From Dactylis glomerata (lineage: Eukaryota; Streptophyta; Magnoliopsida; Poales; Poaceae), in assembly GCA_007115705.1 (NCBI GenBank), contig QXEO01002089.1, positions 683,598-747,597 on the forward strand: a stretch of DNA of 64,000 nt. Reading direction: 5' to 3'. Positions within the stretch are counted from its first letter, which is position 1, and each line of letters opens with the position of its first letter. The notes under the pieces were generated by a model. The model was not told the DNA's origin. It did no database searches and saw only the letters and a list, made by a program, of their open reading frames with translations. The position numbers and the translations under genes were made by a program. This document shows, in pieces, positions 1-11,528 of the stretch.

Positions 1-303
1 AAGTTTCCTTTTGTCTTTTGTATCATTCCACAAACAGTTTGCCATTTGAGAGTTAATCAATTGCAAAGCCCATTTGGGGAATTTGAAAAAAGATAAAAGG
101 TATATGGGAATGCTGGCTAGACAGGTTTGAACTAGGATAATCCTAGCAGCATAAGACAGGAGTTTGCCTCTCCAGCCTGCAATCCTCTTGAGGATTTTGT
201 CTATAATTGGTTGGAGGTCCTCTTTTCGCAACTTATCATAGTGTAGGGGCACACCAAGATATTTTATTGGAAAAGAACCTTCCAAACACTTGAAAATCAG
301 TTT
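1..303 (-). pseudogene. LINE (non-LTR) reverse transcriptase C-terminal fragment
   Basis: Reading the minus strand from 300 down to 1 gives one uninterrupted frame with the hallmark C-terminal part of plant L1-type reverse transcriptase: FPIKYLGVPLH, then LQPIIDKILKRIAGW, then GKLLSYAARIILVQ, then ASIPIYLLSFFKFPKW, then SQMANCLWND. In intact LINEs this segment lies after the catalytic YADD motif and before the zf-RVT region. No stop is seen in the 100 codons, but homology ends abruptly near 303, where a 26-bp tandem duplication begins. The fragment runs off the left edge, so the rest of the 3' half is outside the window. It is shorter than the ORF track cutoff in frame and has no start codon here. 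Identification as LINE RT is strong; the family is not assigned. Confidence 0.9.
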
Positions 304-306
304 AAA

Positions 307-356
307 GGATCCGCTGTTGCTGCTTCCAAAGAGGATCCGCTGTTGCTGCTTCCAAA
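307..356. repeat. 26-bp tandem duplication (two copies)
   Basis: The unit GGATCCGCTGTTGCTGCTTC plus six more bases is present twice head to tail, with a period of 26 bp. It sits exactly where LINE RT homology stops, so it marks a rearrangement junction or slippage at the breakpoint. Confidence 0.9.
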
Positions 357-360
357 AGCC

Positions 361-1600
361 ACACAGTTGAAACCATCATTCACTGTGCATGTGCGGTCAC
401 CTTCTGCTTTGGGAAGGGCGAGCTCGCCGGGCCAATCCTAAGGAGAATAGCTCGCCGTGGCCTCCAATTGAGGGGAGCTCGACGCGCCCTCGCTGCACCC
501 TCCCATGGAGGGGAGCTCGACGCGTCCTCGCTGCGCCTTCCCATGGAGGGAGCTCACCGCGCAATCCCAAGGAGGGAGCTCGCTGCTTGCATCGCCATCC
601 CATGGAGGGAGCTCGCCGCACCCTCCCATGAGGGGACCTCGCCGCGCCATCCCATGAGGGGACCTCGCCGCGCCATCCCATGAGGGGACCTCGCCGCGCC
701 ATCCCATGAGGGGAGCTCGCCGCACCCTCCCATGAGGGGACCTCGCCGCGCCATCTCCAGGCTTGCCATCGACGCCACCATGGCGCCAGACAGCGCCACC
801 ACCCTGCGTGAATCCATCAAGCCTCATCCAACACCGAGACCCCATTGTGCCATGCCACTGGGACACGATGTTGCCGATGAGGAAGATGCAAACCGCTTCA
901 CCTCAGTGTCCCTCCAGCCAGCATCAACTCCAAAGACGACACCCACATGGGGGAGAGCGACGCCGTATGCCGCCATCGTCCAATCTGGAAGCCCAGATCT
1001 AGGGTTTCCCCCAAAGTTGCCCAAACTAGGAGACAAAACTCGATCGCCACAAAGAAGCTCCTAGCCGATGCCCCCATGGAGGTGTTGATGCTGAACGCCA
1101 CTTTTGACTGATCCGAGGATCTAGGGTTTCCCTCAGAGACTAAACTTTGCATGAGATCTAAGTCCATCCCGCTAAGCCCGGTGCTATCCATGCCTCCACC
1201 ACCAATAAAGACCTTGACGACGTGGCCGAGGGAGGCGACCAGCCTCACAGAGGTGTGCCGCCACAACCAAAATCAGGGCCACTACCCTAAGAACCACCCT
1301 CTACCGAGGGACGATGGAGGGGTCCCACCCTCACGATGTAGTTTCCCCATGCACTGCCACACGAGGGACCTCACCGCCGCAGTGGCCTGTCACCATGCCC
1401 ACACGGCGCACGTGCATACACAGGAAGGGGGAGTCCCCCGTCGCCACCGGCGATGCCCAGGCTTTGTCGATCCATGCCCTGTGGCGGCGGTGAGGGAGGG
1501 GAGTGGGGGAACTGGGAGGAGAGGAGGGGGCCGAGAGGAGAGAGGAGGCCTACAAGAATTTTTTCTATTGTCAGGATTCAAATAAATTATGTATTGGGGG
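361..1600 (-). mobile_element. GC-rich stretch, probably 5' UTR/ORF1 leader of the same LINE
   Basis: This GC-rich stretch holds no convincing protein; the overlapping ORFs in all frames are by-products of base composition and of the minisatellite. On the minus strand it begins with a purine/pyrimidine-rich block (about 1490-1560) and has repeated segments ending in AACCCTAGATC (about 990-1010 and 1110-1135). Long GC-rich leaders of this kind precede ORF1 in Triticeae LINEs. Its position and orientation, with RT remnants to the left on the same strand, fit one minus-strand LINE whose central part (ORF1 and most of ORF2) is deleted. This is inference; a captured gene fragment or another repeat is possible. 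Confidence 0.35.
474..757. repeat. 26-bp GC-rich minisatellite, about ten copies
   Basis: The core GAGGGGACCTCGCCGCGCCA followed by TCCCAT repeats with a 26-bp period; the copies starting near 631, 657 and 683 are identical. Further left the units are longer (about 38 bp) and more divergent, sharing GGGGAGCTCG and CTCCCATGGA. Because 26 is not a multiple of three, all frames stay open and produce repetitive low-complexity ORFs on both strands, none of which I consider a gene. Confidence 0.9.
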
Positions 1601-1739
1601 AGAATTTCACTTCCCCAGCCTCTGCACAAACTAGTGATGCATACATTCATTATGCATGAGTACCAGGATTTTTAATCTTGGATAAACAAGAAACCTGTTC
1701 CTCAAGATAAATTGTATGAGTCCCAGTAAAGCCTGGTCC

Positions 1740-1815
1740 TCGAGTATAAATAGGAACCTAAATTGGCCTCTGTGAGGATTTGAACCCAGGTATTGGGTTT
1801 TTACATCCACTCCCC
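1740..1815 (-). other. tRNA-like box B segment, possible SINE remnant
   Basis: On the minus strand GGTTCAAATCC (about 1776-1787) matches the RNA polymerase III box B consensus, and GGGGAGTGG about 35 bases upstream is a weak box A candidate. Intact cloverleaf pairing is not evident. The copia relic starts at 1816, right beside it, so this could be a small SINE inserted there. Weak evidence only. Confidence 0.25.
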
Positions 1816-2518
1816 AAGCAGAACGGAAGTACATGAGTGATGTACCATTTGCTTCGGCAATGTGTCAATCATGTATGCTATGATATGTGCATGTCTAGAT
1901 GTGTCTTTTGCTCTAAGTGCTATGAGCAGACACCAAAGTGATTCTCGAAAGGAACACTAGGAGAATGCTTAAGTACTTGCGAAGAAGTAATGATCTATTT
2001 ATAGTTTATGGAGGTGAAAAGAGCTAAATGTAAGGGGTTACACCGATGCGAGTTTTGTCACTGATCCGAATGATTCAAAATAATAATCAGGCTATGTGTT
2101 TAATTTGAACTAAGGTGTGTTTAGCTAGAACAGATCTAAGTAAGGGACAATTGTGGAGTCTACACCAGAAGTGGTGTATATAGCATCTTCGGAAGTAGCA
2201 AAGGAGGATGTTTGGATCATCAAGTTCATGATCGAACTTGGTGTGCTAGGACCAATGGAGATTTATTGTGGGACTAATGGCGCCATTGCTCAAGCCAAAG
2301 AACCAATGTTTCACTAGAAAAACCAACATTTACTTCAAAAGTATCACCTGGTATATGGAGGAAGGTGGAAATTGTGTAAAATTCATATGGACATGAATGT
2401 GTGGAAGATTTGTTAACAAAGCCTTTGTCGCTTATAAATCATGATCAACACATACTGACATTTATGTAAGACAACAATATATAAACTAGATGATTGACTC
2501 TAGTGCAAGTGAGAGACC
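1816..2518 (+). pseudogene. Decayed Ty1/copia RT end plus RNase H
   Basis: Conceptual translation, with several frame changes, gives the conserved stretch that follows copia reverse transcriptase: KYMSDVPFASAM, then SIMYAMICACLDVSFALSAM with SRHQSD, then LFIVYGG, GYTDASF, ASSEVAKEDVWIIKFMIELG and a degraded DNNGAIA-type motif near 2270-2290. Multiple stops and frameshifts show a long-dead copy. The end joins directly to a purine-rich tract (GCAAGTGAGAGACC, about 2505-2518) and a copia LTR start, so the element order RNase H, PPT, 3' LTR is preserved. The 5' part of the element is missing. Confidence 0.8.
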
Positions 2519-2757
2519 GTTGGAAATATGCACTAATAAAGTTGCATTATGCATATTTCCATGTTCATAATTTAATATTTATATTTTATGCTATAATTGG
2601 ATTGGTTCCGAATATAAAATTTCAAGGAAAACTAATTACATGTGTGAATAATAAACAATAAGGAGTTCTCTAATCTTGCCTCTAAGATTAGTAATCATAT
2701 TATTTGACTGCCATGTTTTCCTGATTATGGGCATAAGCAAAGTGTTATGAGGATGCC
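2519..2757 (+). repeat. 5' part of a copia 3' LTR (Angela-like)
   Basis: It begins GTTGGAAATATGCACTAATA directly after the purine tract, the typical start of Angela/BARE-type LTRs (usually TGTTGGAAATATGCCCTA). Similarity to such LTRs is visible up to about 2757 (CATGTTTTCCTGATTATGGG), after which it breaks off. Confidence 0.65.
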
Positions 2758-4113
2758 GATTGATAGCTGCATAATCCATCATCTATACCTTAAGTTTAAA
2801 TCTCATATTTTTCATGAAAATATTAAAATATCTCTCAATCCTTTGCCATTAATATCTAATTACCACCAAGTCTGGAAATCTTCTCTTTAAATATTTGCTT
2901 TCAGGAATACACCTTTTAATGACAAAATATGGGCAAATTAATGAAGAATTATGAGTTTCCAATACTCCCAGGTCAAAGGGCTCACGTTGCTGGCTTCCAG
3001 AGAGTTAAATGGGCAGCCATACTGGTAGGACCCACCCATATCGGTGTCCACCGCCTTCGCCATGTCAAAACTAGCGACTTTTGTGAAGGAGCCTCTATAT
3101 AAATCGATCCCTAGGCGCTGCAAACCGAGAGATGGAGCGGCAGAGGAGATACAGAGATCACCATATCACACCAAGGAGAAGGAGTCCAGCCGCCGCCACC
3201 ATAGCCATCCATTTCTCCACCTTATAGCCATAGTCAACTACTTGTAATCTCGATTTCCACGACTGGCAACATTGTATATTTGATATTGTTATTGAATCAA
3301 TCTATAAAATGTTCTCTATCTTTGATCTCGTTATGAGTGAGTAGTCCTCACGGGCTTCGAGCTCGGTGAATCCTTGCAGCGATTATGTGCATGATCTAAT
3401 CTATATGGGGATACTGTGTTGAGTATGAATGTGTTATTTCAGTTGTTTATCATCTTGTTGCCTCAATCCAAAGTCTTGACAGGTACCCAAGATCCGAGGA
3501 TTGATCAAGGTAATGAGGAGGTATGAGTGGTACTTCACCCTCTAGATCGAATCCCAGTGACAAAAGTGGTAATAGGTTAGAGGATCTGAGATCCACTTTG
3601 GATCACGGAATGTCACAAATCCTAATGCTCTAGTCCATTTTACTTAATTACTGCTTTCCTAGACAGGGCTATTGCGGGATAGTAGTAGTCGGAATAGAAG
3701 TCTACTGTAAGATGTAGCTCACTAAAACTAGTAGATTATATGGATGTGCCGCCCACAATATTTAACACAATTTAGCATTTAATTCATGTTATGCGTATTA
3801 TTATCTTTGCCCCTTTTGCATGCACAGCTGCAGGTGAATCATATGCCCATGGCCTATTCTCCATCCATCAACACACACATAGACACACATAAAACAATAT
3901 AGTAATGGTCTCAGAACAGACAGACAACCAAACTAGTAAGTGCTTGCAAGATTACATAATCTTTAGCACCAATAAATAGCTTCCCCAAGTTTGATATATC
4001 TCGGTCTACTAGGGAAAAAATGCCGCTATCCTATATCCTGAAACCGGATCGAAGGTATCACCGATAATAAATGGGATCACGTTTTCTCGTATAACAATAG
4101 TGTTGGACAAAAC
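2758..4113. other. Unassigned AT-rich stretch with an LTR-like promoter
   Basis: No ORF with family resemblance. A TATA box (TATATAAA, 3096-3103) lies about 60 bp upstream of a purine-rich leader-like segment, and the following 700 bp look like R-U5 and leader of a degraded gypsy LTR. I could not find its second LTR copy in the window, so this remains a suggestion. 3830-4113 shows nothing recognisable. Confidence 0.3.
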
Positions 4114-5560
4114 TGAAGGAGATATGCCCTAGAGGCAAATAGTAAATTATATTTTTGTGTCATATCTCATTTGTTCATAATATTATATGTCATGCTATAA
4201 CTGTATTAAGCAGAAACATTAGTACACGTGTGGCATATAAGTAAACAGGTCCTGGTTATTTCTAGTTAACTAGCTCATGTGTCATCTGATGATCAAGGTT
4301 TCCTGATCATGGGTAAATACGCCAATGAACATTGAGGTCATGTTTTGACATGATAGACACACACCCAAAGCACCGTTAATGCAATCAGGTCAGTCATAGG
4401 TTCAATATTGCATCTAACCAAGAAACAAAGTAACCTAATCCTTAGACTGTAAGGTCACATCTAATCACTACATCTGGAGGCTGCTTTGATTGCATCAACC
4501 GTCTCTACCGTAAAAGGATTGGCTAAAAAGATGTCTCTTGGGTATACCAATGGATTATGTTGAGACGTGTGCACCAAGAGTGGGATTTGTCCATCCAAGT
4601 GACAGATAGATACTCTGGGCCCACTCGGTGACAGTTGCATCTACGAAGCTTGCAAGCAGGTGACTAGGTCACAGAGGATACAATGTCATTTACGAGATAA
4701 AAGACTTGTCAGACAAGGGTGAACACGATATAGAGATATTGGTGATCTGACCTCGGACAAGATCTAGTATCGTGTGACAAAAGGAATGGGATACGATGTT
4801 TACGGATCAACAAAGAGTTTTTTGAATGCACATGGATCAGCATGGTTTTCTAGAACTGATTGTTGGTCATTGATCGGAGAGGGGTCTCGATCATGTCTGG
4901 AGTGTTCCTCAATCTGTAGGGTGTCACACTTAAGGGTATATGACGATTAGAGATTGATTTGGAATTATCAGAAGTCAAAAGGGGTTAACTAGAAATGTTA
5001 TAGGTAACATCAGAAAGGTTCCGGAGACATTGGAAATGTTCCAGACTTTATAAAAAATGTTCCGATGAAAGAATTATGCCAAGGTATTGATTAATTAATG
5101 GGTTTAGTATTTAATTAAAGTAACTAAATATTAAAAGAGAATTAATTAATTAATAAAATAAAAGAATAAAAGGGAAAGTCCCTAATGGGCTTGGCCCATT
5201 AGGGTGGCCGGCCAAGCCAAAGCCTAGGGCGCCCTAGGGCCGCCCTAGGGCCGACGGCTAGGGTTTTGGGGCGCCTTCCTAGGGGAGGCTCACCCCGGGG
5301 AGGTGCTACCTAGCCCCTCCACCTATATAAAGGCCCCCCATGACCCCGTGGCTAATTCATTCCCTCTCTCTTCATCTCTTCTTCCTGGCTTGGCTCCCAC
5401 ATTGGAGCTGTGTCAGCGAGTTGAAGGAAACCCCTCGTGCCGGACGCCATCGCGCTGCCAGATTTCTAGTCTAAATCCATCTTCTTTCGCTGCAGTGCTG
5501 GACCGGAGCCCGGTCGATGTCTATACACCGTATGTGTGTAGACACACACGAGGATGTGAG
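4114..5560 (+). repeat. Copia LTR fragment, plus strand, second Angela-like family
   Basis: It starts TGAAGGAGATATGCCCTAGAGG, followed by blocks typical of Angela/BARE-type LTRs in order: the GTTTCCTGATCATGG block near 4300, TCTGGGCCCACTCGGT near 4615, CGGACAAG near 4755, a GC-rich CCCTAGGG-rich block near 5220-5290, and a TATA box ACCTATATAAAGG at about 5320-5332. It ends in a short inverted repeat GTCTATACAC...GTGTGTAGAC (5519-5552). It butts against the primer-site region of an Athila element (5567), so its 3' terminus and partner LTR are lost. Clearly different from the 2519 LTR. Confidence 0.7.
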
Positions 5561-5576
5561 TACCTTTTACCTTACC

Positions 5577-5594
5577 TCTCTGGCAACGGCGCCA
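5577..5594 (-). promoter_or_regulatory. Primer binding site (tRNA-Asp type) of an Athila-like element
   Basis: The minus strand reads TGGCGCCGTTGCCAGAGA, the Athila-lineage primer site for tRNA-Asp with one change from the usual ...GCCGGGGA. It lies 10 bp from the LTR end at 5605, as expected for the start of an internal region; only about 40 bp of that internal region survive before the copia LTR fragment. Confidence 0.8.
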
Positions 5595-5604
5595 GAAAAG
5601 AGCT

Positions 5605-6610
5605 TGATGTCTACGCACGTGTCTGTTCTTGTAGACAGTGTTGGGCCTCCAAGTGCAGAGGTTTGTAGAACAGCAGTAAGTTTCCCTTAAATGGATCACC
5701 CAAGGTTTATCGAACTCAGGGAGGAGGAGGTCAAAGCTATCCCTCTCAAGCAACCCTACAATTATGATACAAGAAGTCTCTTGTGTCCCCAACACGCCCA
5801 ATACACTTGTTAGATGTATAGGTGCGCTAGTCCGGCGAAGAGATTGTGAAATACAAGTAGTATGGATGATTATAAGTAGTAAATGCAATCTAAAATAAAT
5901 ATTGCTGTGAGCGAACATGTAACAAAACTGAATGTAAATGGTGTTTCAATGCTTAGAAACAAGGCCTAGGGATCATACTTTCACTAGTGGACACTGTCAA
6001 CAAAGATAACATAATTGAACACATAAATATTTATCTTCACTATGCCACTCTAAACTATTCTCCAATGGATAACGAACACTAATCATGTGTAGGGCTATGA
6101 AGCACTCCTCAAAGCTTGCAATTCCTCAAACTAGATTGCCCCACACTATCACCTTAAGCGCACTAGATGGTTCCAATAAACACCAACAATTCATAGAGAC
6201 ACTAGCCAAAGAGACACACATAATGCACACACTGTCATCCTTCACATCATGGTACAAGGTGTCTCCGGAGATTACAATAATAAAGCACTGGAGTAGCATA
6301 ATATATGAAGAATAGCATCTACCAATTCAACTATATACAAAGCTCATGATCACATATAGATCACATCGTGGGAGAGAGAGGTGAACCACATAGCTACCGG
6401 TAGAGCCCTCAGCCCCGGGGGAGAACTACTCCCTCCTCATCATGGAATATAGCAACATCGATGGAGATGGCAATGAAGTCGATGGAGATGGTGGTGGAGG
6501 CAATGGAGTCGATGGAGATGGCTCTGGGGGCACTTCCCCGTCCCAGCAGGGTGCCAGAACAGAGACTTTTGTCCCCCAAAATTGGTCTTCGACGGCGGCG
6601 GCGCGATAAG
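5605..6610 (-). repeat. Athila-type LTR fragment, family 2 (5' LTR, minus strand)
   Basis: The minus strand ends ...GTAGACATCA at 5605, ten bases from the primer site, so this is the 3' part of a 5' LTR. Recognisable LTR blocks include TTCGATAAACCTTGGGTGAT (about 5699-5718 on the plus-strand complement), an AC-rich central part and a GATGGAGATGG repeat cluster (6458-6525) near the GC-rich R region. The upstream third of the LTR is missing, cut where the next LTR starts at 6611. The frames seen on the minus strand (5466-5918) are LTR sequence, not a gene. Confidence 0.7.
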
Positions 6611-8967
6611 TGCATGTTAAGCACCCAGTTGGGAACCCCAAGAGGAAGGTATGAGGAGCACAACAGCAAGTTTCCCTCAGTTGTGAAACCAAGGTTTATC
6701 GAACCAGTAGGAGAAAGCCAAACTTCAGAAGGTGATGCTTGCTAGCTTTGCGACACTCCGGGCAATGGTGCCAGCAAATGCTGGTGCGTAGTTGACGTAG
6801 GAGCTTCTTCACCTAGCAGCAACGTGAAACCTGCACACAACACAACCAAGTACTTTGCCACAACTTACGATGAGGTTGTCAATCTCACCGGTTTGCTATA
6901 AACAAAGGATAAAGCATATCGAGTGGTAAAAGGTAATATTATGCGAGTAAAAGTAAATAGTGCAAGTAAAAGTAAATGGTAATAGCAATGTAAAGGAAAT
7001 TGGACCGGGGTCCACCGTTCACTAGTGGTGTCTCTCCATAAGATAAATAACAATATGCTGGGTAAACAAATTATAGTTGGGCAATTGTTAGAATAAAGAT
7101 AATGTACATATGTCATGAGGATCACTATGAGATTCAGTCTGGGCATTATGACAAAATACATAGACCGTAATCCAACTGCATCTATGACTAATAATCCACC
7201 CTCCGGATGTCGTCCGAGCAACCATCGGGTATTAAGTTGTGAACAACGGATAACTGCATTAAGCAAAGTGCGTAAAGTAAACAAAGCAAATGTCCTTGGA
7301 CACAAGAATGTTGTTTTCTCCCTAGTGGCAACAACACATCTACAACCTTAGAGGTTTCTGTCACTCCCCCAGATTACTAGAGGCATGAACCCAACTATCG
7401 AGCATAAATACTCCCTCTTGGAGTCACTAGCATCTACTCGGCCAAGATGTCTACTAGCAACGGAGAGCATGCAAGATCATAAACAACATAGAGATAACAT
7501 AAAGATATATAATTCAGCACATCAACTTGACATAGTACCAATACTCATCGGATCCCAACAAACATAACATATAGAATTACACAAAGATGATCTTGATCAT
7601 GTAGGGAAGCTCATAAGATCTAAACATGAATCACATGGTGGAGAAGACAACCATCTAGCTACTGCTATGGACCCGTAGTCTAGGTAGACTACTCACACAT
7701 CACTTCAGAGGCGACCATGGTGGTGGAGAAGGCCTCCGGCAGGGATTCCCCTCTCCGACACGGTGCCGGGAAGAGCTCCTTGATCCTCCCGATCTCGCAT
7801 CAACGACGGCGGTGGCTTGCAGTATGTTTTGAGGAAAAGTGATCCGTCCCTTAGGTTTTTCCCATAGAGGGGAATTTATAGGTGAAAGGGCAGCATCGGG
7901 AGGTGGGCCAGGTGGCCTCACCACCTGATGGCGCGGCCAGGGGCTGGGCCGCGCTACCCCATGGTGTGGCTGGCCCTTGGCCCCCGTCTGCCTCATCTTC
8001 GGTCTTCGTGAAGCTTCGGTAAAAATAGGAGTTCTGGCTTTTGTTTTCATCCAATTCTGAGCTATGTAGCTTTTCTAAAACACAAAAATAGCAGAAAATA
8101 GGGAACTGGCACTATGGCATCTCGTTAGTAGGTTAGTTCAGGAAAATGCATAAAAACGCCACGAAAGTTAACAAAACAGAGAGCATGCAAGATCATAAAC
8201 AACATAGAGATAACATAAAGATATATAATTCAGCACATCAACTTGACATAGTACCAATACTCATCGGATCCCAACAAACACAACATATAGAATTACACAA
8301 AGATGATCTTGATCATGTAGGGGCAGCTCACAAGAAACAAACATGAAGCACATGGTGGAGAAGACAACCATCTAGCTACTGCTATGGATCCGTAGTCCAA
8401 GATAGACTACTCACACATCACTTCGGAGGCGACCATGATGGTGGAGAAGGCCTCCGGTAGGGATTCCCCTCTTCGGCAGGGTGCCGAGAAGAGCTCCCTG
8501 ATCCTCCCGATCTCGCATCGACGACAGCGGCGGCTTGCAGTATGTTTCAAGGAAAAGTGATCCGTCCCTTAGGTTTTTCCTGTCGAGGGGAATTTATAGG
8601 CAAAAGGGGACCGTCAGGAGGTGGGCCAGGTGGCCTCACCACCTGATGGCGTGGCCAGGGGCTGGGCCGCGCCACCCCATAGTGTGGCTGGCCCCTGGTC
8701 CCCCTCTGTCTCATCTTCGGTCTTCGTGAAGCTTCGATAAAAATATGAGGTTCGGCTTTTGTTTCGTCCAATTTTGAGAATATTTCCTGTGTAGCTTTTC
8801 TAAAACACAAAAATAGCAGAAAACAGGGAACTGGCACTATGGCATCTCATTAGTAGGTAAGTTCTAGAAAATGGATAAAACGCCACGGAGTGTAACAAAA
8901 CATAAAGCAAATGGTGTATAAACAAGCATGGAGCATCAAAAATTATAGATATGTTTGAGACATATCA
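6611..8967 (-). repeat. Athila-type LTR X with an internal tandem duplication
   Basis: The minus strand starts TGATATGTCTCAAACATATC at 8967 and ends ...TTAACATGCA at 6611. It matches, block by block, the plus-strand LTR at 24720-62091 (for example the CCATAGCAGTAGCTAGATGG block and the GGTTCGATAAACC block). Length is 2357 bp, but 716 bp of this is a tandem duplication; removing it gives 1641 bp, the same as the 1638 bp of the plus-strand LTR after removing its insertions. ORFs inside are LTR sequence. Confidence 0.85.
7463..8894. repeat. 716-bp direct tandem duplication inside LTR X
   Basis: The sequence from GAGAGCATGCAAGATCATAA at 7463 recurs at 8179 with the same order of blocks through GCCACG...GTAACAAAACA. 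The first copy stops at 8178 in ACAAAACA and the second starts there; the second continues to the LTR terminus. The copies differ at scattered bases, so the duplication is not recent. Confidence 0.85.
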
Positions 8968-9932
8968 AGCATCCCCAAGCTTAACTCCTGCTCGTCCTTG
9001 AGTAGGTAAGCGATAACAAAAGAATAATTTTTGAGGTGACATGCACCAACACAATCTTGATCAACTATGTAAAGCATTGAGTGCTGGGATCAAAGAACTA
9101 AAACATGGGCATAAGAGACATAATCTTGACAATAAAAACTTAGCAACCATGTTATAACATGAAAAGAAACACAAACAAAAGATCATGAGTAATGAAACAT
9201 TGAAAGTCAAACGTATGCTCAAATCATATGAAAAAACATATCAAAGTGGTTTTCAGCTTGTCCTTCAGGTAATAGCAAAACATAAATGCACAGGACACCT
9301 TCAAGTTTAAGAGGGCGACTAGATACAAATAATTTAAGAACAAGCAAAACCATAATCATGAATCAATCAATGATAAACTTTGGGACTATGCACATTAAAC
9401 TCAGAATGGCAACTATGATCTCTTAGACAGCGCATAAAGGTAGAAGGTGGAGACTCAACATAAAAATAAAAGAAAGGCCTTCGCATAGGGAAGCAGGGAT
9501 TAAACATGTGCTAGAGCTTTTCATTTATAAGACAGAGAGATAAAAATTGGGTTTTGAGAGGTGGTTGTCTTTGTCAACGACTGGCAATGGGGTTCTTACT
9601 ATCTTCCATAAAAAAAGCAAGTTTTGAGAGAGACATTGGCACTTTGGTGCTCTTTTATAAAGCTTGGCACTCCTCCCCACCTTTTTCCTTTCACAAACCA
9701 TGGCTGACCGATTCCATCGGGTGCCCACAAACATTCACATACCATGGAGGAGTGCCTTTTTTCTTTTTCTTTTTTTCTTTTTTGGAATAAAACAATATGA
9801 AAGATAGCAAATCCGACCACTACGTCCCCATGAGCTGAAAACAGTGTCACAAAATCAGAAGTATTTCGAAAGTTTTTTTGAAATGTAGCACATGAAAATT
9901 TACATGGAATGGCTTGCAAATACCATGCATAT
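8968..9932 (-). mobile_element. Athila internal 3' non-coding region (element X)
   Basis: Directly beside LTR X, the minus strand has the polypurine tract AAGCTTGGGGATGCT (8968-8982), so LTR X is a 3' LTR and this is the 3' UTR of its element. The first 500 bp align with 11969-12480 (the GGTGACATGCACCAACACAA block and the AGGGCGACTAGATACAA block), then diverge into a unique tail with a pyrimidine run at 9749-9781. No credible ORF. It breaks off at 9932, where another LTR begins. Confidence 0.75.
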
Positions 9933-11528
9933 GAAGGTATGAGGAGCACAACAGCAAGTTTCTCTCAGTTGTGAAACCAAGGTTTATCGAACCAGTAGGA
10001 CAAAGCCAAACTTCAGAAGGTGATGCTTACTAGCTTCGCGACACTCCGGGCAATGGCACCAGCAAATGCTGGTGCGTAGTTGACGTAGGAGCTTCTTCAC
10101 CTAGCAGCAACGTGGAATATACACACAACACAACCAATTAATTTGCCCCAACTTACGATGAGGTTGTCAATCTCACCGATTTGCTGTAAACAAAGGATTA
10201 AGCGAATCGAGTGGTAAACGGTAATAGTATGCGAGTAAAAGTAAATAGTGCGAGTAAAAGTAAACGGTAATAGCAATGTAAAGGAAATTAGAGCGGGGTC
10301 CACAGTTCACTAGTGGTGTCTCTCCATAAGATAAATAACAACATGCTGTGTAAACAAATTATAGTTGGGAATTGATTGAATAAAGATAACATACATATGT
10401 CATGAGGATCACTATGAGATTTACTCTGGGCATTATGACAAAATACATAGACCATAATCCAACTACATCTATGACTAACAATCCACCCTCCGGATGTCGT
10501 CCGAGCAACCATCGGGTATTAAGTTGCAAACAACGGATAACTGCATTAAGCAAAGTGCGTAAAGTAAACAAAGCAAATATCCTTGGACACAAGAATATTG
10601 TTTTCTCCCTAGTGGCAACAGCACATCTACAACCTTAGAGGTTTCTGTCACTCCCCCAGATTACTAGAGGCATGAACCCAACTATCGAGCATAAATACTC
10701 CCTCTTGGAGTCACTAGCATCTACTCGGCCAAGATATCTACTAGCAATGGAGAGCTGCAAGATCATAAACAACATAGAGATAACATAAAGATATATATTT
10801 CAACACATCAACTTGACATAGTACCAATACTCATCGGATCCCAATAAACACAACATGTAGAATTACACAAAGATGATCTTGATCATGTAGGGCAGCTCAC
10901 AAGATCTAAACATGAAGCACATGGTGGAGAAGACAACCATCTAGCTACTGCTATGGACCCGTAGTCCAAGGTAGACTACTCACACATCACTCCGGAGGCG
11001 ACCATGGTGGTGGAGAAGGCCTCCGGCAGGGATTCCCCTCTTCGGCAGGGTGCCGAGAAGAGCTCCTGGATCCTCCCAATCTCGCTTCGACGATGGCGGT
11101 GGCTTGTAGTATGTTTCGAGAAAAAGCAATCCGTCTTTCCTGGCGAGGAAAATTTATAGGTGAAAGGGCAACGTCAGGAGGTGGGCCAGGTGGCCTCACC
11201 ACATGGTGGCGCGGCCAGGGGCTGGGCTGTGCCACCCCATGGTGTGGTTGGCCCCTGGCCCCCCTCCATCTCATCTTCGGTCTTCGCGAAGCTTCAGTAA
11301 AAATAGGAGGTTCAGCTTTTGTTTCGTCCAATTCCGAGAATATTTCTTGTGTAGCTTTTCTGAAACACAAAAATAGCAGAAAACATGGAACTGGCACTGT
11401 GGCATCTCGTTAGTAGGTTAGTTCCAAAAAATGCATAAAAACGCCATGAAGTGTAACAAAACACAAAGCAAATGGTGTGTAAACAAGAATGGAGCATCAA
11501 AAATTATTGATACGTTTGAGACGTATCA
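9933..11528 (-). repeat. Athila-type LTR Y, nearly full length
   Basis: The minus strand starts TGATACGTCTCAAACGTATC at 11528 and is colinear with LTR X (without the duplication) down to GTGCTCCTCATACCTTC at 9933. The last ~45 bp of the LTR are missing, so its junction with the X internal region is a truncation, not a clean insertion. Promoter-proximal GC-rich part is at about 10990-11280. It carries no genuine gene. Confidence 0.8.

Noticed and set aside
474..757. CRISPR array
   Set aside because: Repeats are contiguous without unique spacers, in a plant nuclear genome.
397..1585. Overlapping ORFs of 70-144 codons on both strands
   Set aside because: Products of the minisatellite and GC-rich composition; all frames are open at once and no family motif appears.
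1740..1815. A true tRNA gene on the minus strand
   Set aside because: Box B is present but I cannot fold acceptor or anticodon stems; kept only as a possible SINE remnant.
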